From an uncultured Lachnospiraceae bacterium (lineage in GTDB: Bacteria; Bacillota_A; Clostridia; Lachnospirales; Lachnospiraceae), in the NCBI GenBank assembly GCA_947177885.1, contig CAMWWF010000014.1, positions 1 to 18,813 of the forward strand: a stretch of 18,813 nt of DNA. Direction: 5' to 3'. This document shows positions 8,648 to 15,019 of the stretch, one piece after another. Made by a program: the position numbers and the translations under genes. Numbering within the stretch: position 1 is the stretch's first letter; every line of letters begins with the position of its first letter. Below the pieces are notes generated by a model, which saw nothing but the letters and a program-made list of their open reading frames with translations, had not been told where the DNA came from and did no database searches.

Positions 8648-9826
8648 ATGGCACAGACATACGAGACGATCATGAAGTATCCGGAACTGCGGGAAGGGGA
8701 GGTGGAGGCGGCCTTTGAACAGGCGCTTCGCATCATAGAAGCGATCTTGCCGGATTACACGGATAAGTTTCCCCACTCCAACAGTGAGAACGGATTTTAC
8801 GAGAGAACGGAAAATGTGGAGTGGACCACGGGCTTCTGGACCGGTGTCCTGTGGTTGGCTTATGAGTATACGGGAGACCCGAAATACAGAGCTGCGGCGG
8901 AGGTGCAGGTGGACAGTTTTCTGCACCGCATAGAGGAGAAGATCGACGTGAACCATCATGACATGGGTTTCCTGTTCAGTCTCTCCTGTGTGGCAGCGTA
9001 TAAGCTGACCGGAAATGAGACCGCCAAAAAAGCGGCGCTTCTGGCGGCGGATCACCTGGCGTCCCGCTACCGTGAGAAGGGCCGGTTCCTGCAGGCCTGG
9101 GGAAATGTGAATGAGCCTTCGGAGTACCGTCTGATCATCGACTGCCTGCTGAATCTCCCCATTCTTTACTGGGCCAGTGAGGTTACGGGCGACGGATCCT
9201 ATCGGGAGAAGGCGGTGAATCATATTCACACGGCCATGAAATGTGTGTTGAGGGAAGATAACTCCACATACCACACACATTTTATCGACATGGAGACAGG
9301 AGAGCCCACTGTGGGCGTGACCCATCAGGGGAACCGCAATAACTCCGCCTGGGCCCGGGGGCAGGCATGGGGTGTGTACGGCATTGCCCTGAGCTACCGG
9401 TATACGGGGGAGGAAGCGTATAAGGAGCTGTTTTATCGGGTGACGGATTATTTCGTGGAGCACCTGCCGGAGGATCTGATCGCATATTGGGATTTCGATT
9501 TCGACACCGGAAGCACGGAACCCAGGGACTCCTCCGCAGTGGCCATCGCCGTGTGCGGCATACTGGAGATGGTTCCCCATCTGCCGGAGGAGAAAGCCCA
9601 CCGTTACAAAGCGGCGGCAGACAGGATGCTTCACGCGCTGATCGCGGAGTGCGGGAACGGGGATCTGACCAGATCCAACGGACTGCTGCTTCACGGGACA
9701 TATGCCAGATCTTCCGAATACAATACATGCACTGACCGGGGCGTGGACGAGTGTAATACCTGGGGAGATTATTTTTACATGGAAGCGCTGATGCGAAGCT
9801 GCAGGAACTGGAGGCCTTACTGGTAA
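8648..9826 (+). CDS. GH88 unsaturated glucuronyl hydrolase
   Basis: This 392-residue enzyme is the normal length for GH88. The family hydrates the 4,5-double bond of the unsaturated uronate left by lyases, releasing the keto-uronate and the neighbouring HexNAc. The two essential Asp residues of the Bacillus enzyme (Asp88 and Asp149) correspond to D105 (NHHDMGF) and D165 (RLIIDCLLNL), 60 residues apart versus 61. THF.D.ETGEP, QGNRNNSAWARGQAW and WGDYFYMEAL are also typical. The start has a GGAGGG site four bases upstream, and there is no signal peptide, so action is cytoplasmic. Streptococcal enzymes use a Ser-x-x-Ser-x-Lys loop to hold a sulfated sugar; the corresponding loop here appears to read N-T-C-T-D-R, which may change sulfate tolerance (tentative, from a remembered alignment). 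Its place after two PL8 lyases fits oligosaccharide processing. Confidence 0.95.
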   Translation: MAQTYETIMKYPELREGEVEAAFEQALRIIEAILPDYTDKFPHSNSENGFYERTENVEWTTGFWTGVLWLAYEYTGDPKYRAAAEVQVDSFLHRIEEKIDVNHHDMGFLFSLSCVAAYKLTGNETAKKAALLAADHLASRYREKGRFLQAWGNVNEPSEYRLIIDCLLNLPILYWASEVTGDGSYREKAVNHIHTAMKCVLREDNSTYHTHFIDMETGEPTVGVTHQGNRNNSAWARGQAWGVYGIALSYRYTGEEAYKELFYRVTDYFVEHLPEDLIAYWDFDFDTGSTEPRDSSAVAIAVCGILEMVPHLPEEKAHRYKAAADRMLHALIAECGNGDLTRSNGLLLHGTYARSSEYNTCTDRGVDECNTWGDYFYMEALMRSCRNWRPYW

Positions 9827-9843
9827 GCATACTGGCGGCACAT

Positions 9844-9858
9844 AGACTCTCGGAGTCT
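9844..9858 (+). other. Small hairpin after the GH88 stop
   Basis: AGACTC, a TCG loop and GAGTCT form a six-base perfect stem followed by CTTT. The tail is too short for a confident terminator. It begins 17 bases past the GH88 stop and could act in mRNA processing or partial termination. Confidence 0.35.
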
Positions 9859-9871
9859 CTTTGAGCGTGAT

Positions 9872-9893
9872 TTTGCGGGAAATCGGCCGCAAA
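9872..9893 (+). other. Second hairpin before sulfatase 2
   Basis: TTTGCGG (9872-9878) and CCGCAAA (9887-9893) form a seven-base stem with an eight-base loop. No U-run follows, so it is not a canonical terminator. It lies about 60 bases before the downstream ATG, in the same 127-base gap as the hairpin at 9844. Confidence 0.35.
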
Positions 9894-9953
9894 GGCGGGT
9901 ATAAGGGAGATTCGGAGAGGCTGTGCGGTAAAAGGAGGTGTCATCAGGACAAA

Positions 9954-11360
9954 ATGAAAACGAATTTGATCTATATCTTTGCAGACCAATGGAGATATCA
10001 TGCCATGGGGTGTGTCCACGCAGACCAGGCGGTCACACCAAACATGGATGCTTTTGCGGAGGAGAGTCTCTGCTTTGAGAACGCATACAGCACATTTCCC
10101 CTCTGTACTCCCCACAGGGGAAGTCTGATGACCGGGAAATATCCCTTTTCCATCGGACTGTGGACCAACTGTAAGGTGGGTCTGGAGGAAAAGCTGATGC
10201 TGAGACCCCAGGAGACCTGCATCGGCAATGTATTGCAGGATTCGGGGTACAGGACTGCGTACATCGGGAAGTGGCATCTGGACGCATCGGAACAGAACTT
10301 CACGAGCCACCCGGAATCAGGGGCGGAAGGCTGGGATGCCTACACACCGCCGGGAGAAAGACGCCAGGGCTTTGAGTACTGGCTGTCCTATGGAGCCCAT
10401 GACGATCATTTGAATCCCCATTACTGGGCGGATTCGCCGGAGCAGATCCGTCCGGGGAAATGGTCGGCGGAATATGAGACGGATAAGGCATTGGAATATC
10501 TGGACGGACACAGGGAGGGCGACACCCCCTTTGCCCTGTTCGTATCCTACAATCCTCCCCACCTGCCCTATGAGCTGGTACCGGAGCGCTATTATGAAAA
10601 GTTCCGGGATCTGGAGATAGCATGGCGCCCCAATGTACCTGCGGAGAAGCGCACACCGGAGATGGAGACCATAGCCAGACAGTATTTTTCCGCGGTGTAC
10701 GGGATCGACGAGCAGTTCGGGCGGATATTGAGCTATCTGAGGGAGAACGGTATGGAAGAGAATACCCTGGTGGTACTTTCGGCTGACCATGGGGAAATGC
10801 TGGGCTCACACGGGCTCATGAGCAAAAATGTCTGGTATGAGGAATCGATACACATCCCCCTGCTGATGCGGCAGAAAAACCGGATACGGCCGGGAAAGAA
10901 TCAGGCCATATTTGCCAGCCCTGATCATATGCCCACCATGCTGGATCTGCTGGATCTGCCGGTGCCGGATACCTGCCAGGGGATCAGTCACAGGGCATCC
11001 GTCCTCGGGGAAAAACCGACGGGACAGGAACCGGAAGATATGTTCCTGTGTTCCTATCCGGGCTCACCGGAAAGCGGAGCCGCTTTCGCCGCGCTGGGGC
11101 AGACTCACAAGGCCCACGGGTGGCGTGGGATCAAGACCCGGGAAAAAACTTATGTGATCACCAACGGCTATATGCCGGAGGATAAGCAGGCGGAATACCT
11201 GTACGACGATAAAAATGACCCGTGGCAGCTCCATCCCCGTGTAGTGGAACGGGATTGCCGGGAAGAAGAGATATTGAAATTCAGGAAACGGTTAAAGGAA
11301 TACCTGACCATGCTGGGGGATCCCTTTTTGTGGGAGAAGGAACGGGAAGACCCGGTATAA
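9954..11360 (+). CDS. S1-family (formylglycine) sulfatase, cytoplasmic, second of three
   Basis: This is a 468-residue type I sulfatase. The core is C51-T-P-H-R55 (context LCTPHRGSLMTG), with Cys51 the formylglycine precursor. D11-Q12, K106 and H108 in IGKWHLD, PPHLP near 201, A-D278-H279-G with H286, and K291 complete the expected site. The frame is open further upstream to 9861, but ATG 9954 is chosen because family members start right at this strand (MKTNLIYIFADQ) and AGG lies five bases upstream; a stronger AAAGGAGG sits about 15 bases upstream. No signal peptide is visible. It is a paralogue of the 1343-2734 sulfatase, sharing HYW and RPGKWS segments, but its core (TPH versus SPC) and the segment after residue 220 differ, so a different sulfate position or sugar is likely. 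4-O- or 6-O-GalNAc sulfate or 2-O-uronate sulfate are all possible. Confidence 0.93.
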   Translation: MKTNLIYIFADQWRYHAMGCVHADQAVTPNMDAFAEESLCFENAYSTFPLCTPHRGSLMTGKYPFSIGLWTNCKVGLEEKLMLRPQETCIGNVLQDSGYRTAYIGKWHLDASEQNFTSHPESGAEGWDAYTPPGERRQGFEYWLSYGAHDDHLNPHYWADSPEQIRPGKWSAEYETDKALEYLDGHREGDTPFALFVSYNPPHLPYELVPERYYEKFRDLEIAWRPNVPAEKRTPEMETIARQYFSAVYGIDEQFGRILSYLRENGMEENTLVVLSADHGEMLGSHGLMSKNVWYEESIHIPLLMRQKNRIRPGKNQAIFASPDHMPTMLDLLDLPVPDTCQGISHRASVLGEKPTGQEPEDMFLCSYPGSPESGAAFAALGQTHKAHGWRGIKTREKTYVITNGYMPEDKQAEYLYDDKNDPWQLHPRVVERDCREEEILKFRKRLKEYLTMLGDPFLWEKEREDPV

Positions 11361-11392
11361 CGATACACGGGATCACAGGTATTCAGGCGAAG

Positions 11393-11413
11393 CTGCATTC
11401 GTATAACATGCAG
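11393..11413 (+). other. Short inverted repeat just before the nucleotidyltransferase ribosome binding site
   Basis: CTGCAT (11393-11398) and ATGCAG (11408-11413) form a six-base stem with a nine-base loop, ending about five bases before the AGAGG site. It might influence ribosome access; the short stem could also be chance. Confidence 0.2.
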
Positions 11414-11428
11414 AGAAAAGAGGCGGAA

Positions 11429-12364
11429 ATGATGAAGAAAAAACCGGTACTTGTTATCATGGCGGCAGGAATGGGAAGCCGCTATGGAGGATTGAAACAG
11501 ATCGACCCCATTGACGGTCATGGGAACCTGATCATTGATTTTTCCATATATGACGCGGTGGAGGCAGGATTTGAGAAGGTCATATTCCTGATCAAAAAGA
11601 GCATAGAGAAGGAGTTCAGGGAGCAGATCGGCAGTCGAATGGAAAAGCATGTGGAGACGGTCTATGCCTATCAGGAGCTGGACCGGCTGCCGGAGGGGTA
11701 TGTATGCCCTGAGGGGAGAGTGAAGCCCTGGGGGACCGGCCACGCGGTGCTCTGCTGTGCCGAAGAACTGCAAGGAGCGCCCTTTGCTGTGATCAATGCC
11801 GACGATTATTATGGCAAGTCCGCATTTCGGACCATTTTTAACCAGCTGTCCCATATGGAAGATGACGAAAAGCATCATTACACCATGGTGGGATATGACC
11901 TGTATAAAACCCTGACGGAGCATGGACATGTGGCCAGAGGGGTGTGTACGGTGAATGAGGACGGTATGCTGCGGGAGATCGTGGAAAGGACGAGGATCGA
12001 GAAGCATGGAGACCTGGCGGAGTACACGGAGGATGACGGGGCATGCTGGACGGCATTGCCGAAGGGCACCATTGTATCCATGAACCTGTGGGGATTTACC
12101 CCCAGTATTTTGGAGGAGCTGGGAAACCGTTTTCCGCCGTTCCTTGACAGCAGCCTGAAGAGCAACCCCCTGAAGTCCGAGTATTTCCTGCCCTTTGTGG
12201 TGGATCAGCTGATCCGGGAAGGCAGGGCGGATGTGAAAGTCCTCCACTCCGCCGACAGCTGGTATGGCGTTACATACAGGGAAGACAAGGAGAGGGTGGT
12301 GAAGGCCGTCCGTGGGTTTAAGGAAGCGGGTATGTACCCTGAGAGTTTATGGGAGGAGTCATAA
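11429..12364 (+). CDS. Sugar-1-phosphate nucleotidyltransferase, probable partner of the HexNAc kinase
   Basis: This 311-residue protein has the NDP-sugar pyrophosphorylase fold. The N-terminal nucleotide loop reads VIMAAGMGSRYGGLKQ, and the metal/sugar strand reads FAVINADDYYG. A G-T-G-H-A-V segment fits the uridine/sugar pocket. It would join a sugar 1-phosphate to NTP, giving an NDP-sugar and pyrophosphate. An upstream frame extends back into the preceding gene, but ATG 11429 (or the next codon, 11432) has AGAGG six bases upstream and starts at the fold boundary. The stop TAA overlaps the next gene's ATG by one base, so it is translationally coupled to the NahK-like kinase. I infer that it takes GalNAc-1-P or GlcNAc-1-P made by that kinase to UDP-HexNAc. 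Neither the base nor the sugar specificity can be read from the sequence. No galT- or galE-like gene is present in the window. Confidence 0.85.
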   Translation: MMKKKPVLVIMAAGMGSRYGGLKQIDPIDGHGNLIIDFSIYDAVEAGFEKVIFLIKKSIEKEFREQIGSRMEKHVETVYAYQELDRLPEGYVCPEGRVKPWGTGHAVLCCAEELQGAPFAVINADDYYGKSAFRTIFNQLSHMEDDEKHHYTMVGYDLYKTLTEHGHVARGVCTVNEDGMLREIVERTRIEKHGDLAEYTEDDGACWTALPKGTIVSMNLWGFTPSILEELGNRFPPFLDSSLKSNPLKSEYFLPFVVDQLIREGRADVKVLHSADSWYGVTYREDKERVVKAVRGFKEAGMYPESLWEES

Positions 12365-13500
12365 TGGATTATAAAGAGATTGCCACAGGGACATGTGAAA
12401 AGATAGAGGAGGCTGTCGGTCAGTTCTGTGTAGAGGGAAAACCGACAGAGTGCAGGCGTTACGGAAACGGCCATATCAATGACACCTTTCTGCTCTGCAC
12501 GGCAGACGGCGAGCCGGGTGCAGAGAGTCATCGGTATGTTTTGCAGCGGATGAATACTCTTGTGTTCAAGGATCCGAAAGGCCTGATGCAGAATATATCC
12601 GGTGTCACCACATATCTGAGAGACCGGATCATCCGGGACGGCGGCGATCCGCAGCGGGAGACGCTGACCCTGGTAAAGGCCAAAAGCGGGGAAGACTATT
12701 ACGTGGACAGCATGGGGAACTGGTGGAGGATGTACCTGTTCATCCCGGATGCGATGGGATATGACACGGTGGAAAACGAAGAAGTCTTTTACCGGAGTGC
12801 GGAGGCTTTCGGGCATTTTCAGAAACTTCTGGATGCGTATCCGGTGTCGTCGCTGACAGAGACGATCCCGGACTTCCACAATACGCCGAAACGTTATGAA
12901 GCGTTTTGCAGGGCATTGGAGGAGGATGCATGCGGCAGAGCGCAGGAGGTGGTCAATGAGATCGCTTTCGTGAAAGACAGAAAAGAGGAAATGTCCATTG
13001 TGATGGATAAGCTGAACAGCGGGGAAATTCCCTGGCGTGTTACCCATAATGACACAAAGCTGAACAATATTCTGCTTGACAATCGGACAAAGCAGGCGGT
13101 GTGCATCATCGACCTGGACACGGTGATGCCGGGCACCGCAGTGTTTGATTTCGGCGATTCCATCCGCTTCGGTGCCAACACGGCAGAGGAGGATGAGAGG
13201 GACTTGAGCAGGGTGTCCCTGTCCCTTCCGCTGTATGAAGCCTATTTAAAAGGTTTTTTGGAGGGCTGCGGAGGCAGCCTGACGGATGAGGAGGTCAGGC
13301 TGCTGCCCTGGGGTGCAAAGCTTATGACACTGGAATGCGGTATGCGATTCCTGACGGATTATCTGGAAGGGGACAAGTATTTCAGGATCCACCGGCCGGG
13401 ACATAACCTGGATCGCGCCAGGACACAGTTTGCCCTGGCGGCCGATATGGAACGGAAATGGGACGAGATGAAACGTCTGGCGGAAAAAAATCATTTGTGA
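12364..13500 (+). CDS. nahK: N-acetylhexosamine 1-kinase-like phosphotransferase
   Basis: This 378-residue protein belongs to the aminoglycoside-phosphotransferase/choline-kinase fold and resembles bifidobacterial NahK, which phosphorylates GalNAc and GlcNAc at C1 with ATP. Visible motifs are YGNGHINDTF near 33-42 (nucleotide region), the catalytic loop THND230-TKLNNILLD, the metal site IID250-LDT, and DFGDSIRFGANTAEED after it. ATG 12364 is preferred because GGAGGAG lies six bases upstream; an in-frame ATG at 12349 falls within that site. It overlaps the stop of the nucleotidyltransferase by one base. As the last gene of the plus-strand run it would trap HexNAc released by GH88. Its TGA is separated by one base from the stop of the converging sulfatase gene. 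Hexose or other amino-sugar substrates are possible but less likely in this setting. Confidence 0.87.
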   Translation: MDYKEIATGTCEKIEEAVGQFCVEGKPTECRRYGNGHINDTFLLCTADGEPGAESHRYVLQRMNTLVFKDPKGLMQNISGVTTYLRDRIIRDGGDPQRETLTLVKAKSGEDYYVDSMGNWWRMYLFIPDAMGYDTVENEEVFYRSAEAFGHFQKLLDAYPVSSLTETIPDFHNTPKRYEAFCRALEEDACGRAQEVVNEIAFVKDRKEEMSIVMDKLNSGEIPWRVTHNDTKLNNILLDNRTKQAVCIIDLDTVMPGTAVFDFGDSIRFGANTAEEDERDLSRVSLSLPLYEAYLKGFLEGCGGSLTDEEVRLLPWGAKLMTLECGMRFLTDYLEGDKYFRIHRPGHNLDRARTQFALAADMERKWDEMKRLAEKNHL

Positions 13501-13501
13501 T

Positions 13502-15019
13502 CTACGGTTCACTTTTCCGTTCGGAGGTGCATATTCCCTTCTTCCGGGTAGCTTCCCTGACGGGAAGTCCGGTATTATAATCTAACTGACGGGGTTCATA
13601 TTCGTCATTTTCTCTCTGCCTGGTCATCAAACGGCTATCCCAGGTCTTATCCTCGGGATAGCTGTTCCACGGGCGGTTTTCCCAGTAATATCCGCGGAAC
13701 GGATCGCGTGTGTCGTACATATTGTCGAGTAGAGCCTTGTGCAGGCGTTTCTTTTCTTCATCCAGGGAGGGGTCGAGGATCAAATTCTTCATTTCCCCGG
13801 GATCTTTTTCCAGATCATAAAGTTCATCGGAGGTCATAAGGTTAATGACCAGCTTATACCGCCCGTCAAAGACACAGCGGACAGGCTGATAGCCGCCGAA
13901 TCCGTCATGGTCAACCTCATATCGTCCGAATTCCATAAATATGTAATCGTTGGTTCTCTGACCTGTTTTCAACTCTTCATAAATACTTTTTCCCTCGAAA
14001 ACCTTCGGTTTGGGCACCTGGAAAATGTCGCAGATGGTGGGTGCCAGATTGATGTGGGAGACCGGATGGGAATCGATCTGATCTCGGCCGAAGCCCCGCA
14101 CAATAAGGGGGATGTGGGTGATTTCCTCGTACATGGCAGGTCCCTTGGCAGTCAGGGAGTGGGAGTAGAGCATGTCGCCGTGGTCCGAGGTATAGATGAC
14201 GATCGCATCGTCGGCATACTCATCCACTGCCTTTAACACACGTCCGATCTCATGATCCACAAAACTGTTGCATCCCAGAAAATATTTGAAATTCATGGAA
14301 AAGTCAGGTGAAGCTGCTTTTCTGTAATTGCTGACGGCCCAGATCCTGTGATGCTCGGGTTTGTCTTCCAGAGTGTCCAGAAGATTGTTTTTGCGGTGGA
14401 ATTCGACGTGCTCATACTGGGACCAGTATTCTCTGGGACAGAGGCAGGGATCATGGGGTTCGTCATAGGAGACTACCAGAAAATAGTCCTGATCTGATCC
14501 CTGATGCTTTCTGAGGAAGTCGATCGCCCTGTCAGAACAGCGGTGTCCGAAGGTAAAGTCCTCTTTGATGTCATGCGTCTCCATGCTCTGGGACTGGCGA
14601 GAAAGCCAGCGTTCCTCCGGTGTGAGCTCATCCAGATAATTGCGCATGTCATACCAGTATTCGGGATCCCAGCCGTCTGCGCATCTGCCCAGTCCAAAGT
14701 AGTCGCCTCCGTCCAGATGCCATTTTCCGATATAGGCGCTGTGGATACCATGGTCACTCAGACGGCGGCCGATATTCTGAACATTGTCGGAAAGTCCCAT
14801 GCAGTTTGACCAACCGGCACAGGAGTGGGGATAAGATCCGGTAAAGATGGCGGAACGGGCAGGCTGGCACACAGGCTGTGTCGTGTAGGCCTTTTCAAAG
14901 CGGATCCCGTCAGCAGCCAGCCGGTCCAGATTGGGTGTGATCATGTCCGGGTTGCCGTAACAGCCCAGCATGTCGGTACGGGTTGTGTCAGTCATGATCA
15001 AAATTACTTTTTTACTCAT
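13502..15019 (-). CDS. S1-family (formylglycine) sulfatase in the two-component operon, third of three
   Basis: This 505-residue type I sulfatase carries the classical core C51-Q-P-A-R55 (context VCQPARSAIFTG), IGKWHLD with K99 and H101, and a TSDHGDMLYSH metal segment. The metal-site strand reads MTDTTRTD, with D11 followed by Thr rather than Asp or Gln. It is more distant from the other two sulfatases and lacks their HYW/RPGKWS block, so another sulfate position or sugar is likely. The frame extends upstream to 15067, but AAAAGGAG at 15037-15030 is ten bases before the ATG at 15019 and almost touches the ATG at 15028, so 15019 is chosen. No signal peptide is seen. Its start overlaps the response regulator's stop by eight bases (ATGAGTAA), so it is coupled to the regulator. 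It converges on the NahK-like gene with a one-base gap. Confidence 0.92.
   Translation of the reverse strand: MSKKVILIMTDTTRTDMLGCYGNPDMITPNLDRLAADGIRFEKAYTTQPVCQPARSAIFTGSYPHSCAGWSNCMGLSDNVQNIGRRLSDHGIHSAYIGKWHLDGGDYFGLGRCADGWDPEYWYDMRNYLDELTPEERWLSRQSQSMETHDIKEDFTFGHRCSDRAIDFLRKHQGSDQDYFLVVSYDEPHDPCLCPREYWSQYEHVEFHRKNNLLDTLEDKPEHHRIWAVSNYRKAASPDFSMNFKYFLGCNSFVDHEIGRVLKAVDEYADDAIVIYTSDHGDMLYSHSLTAKGPAMYEEITHIPLIVRGFGRDQIDSHPVSHINLAPTICDIFQVPKPKVFEGKSIYEELKTGQRTNDYIFMEFGRYEVDHDGFGGYQPVRCVFDGRYKLVINLMTSDELYDLEKDPGEMKNLILDPSLDEEKKRLHKALLDNMYDTRDPFRGYYWENRPWNSYPEDKTWDSRLMTRQRENDEYEPRQLDYNTGLPVREATRKKGICTSERKSEP

Noticed and set aside
13739..14236. Plus-strand frames over sulfatase 3 (and similar ones over the regulator and kinase genes)
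   Set aside because: Antisense to strongly supported genes and without domains or motifs.
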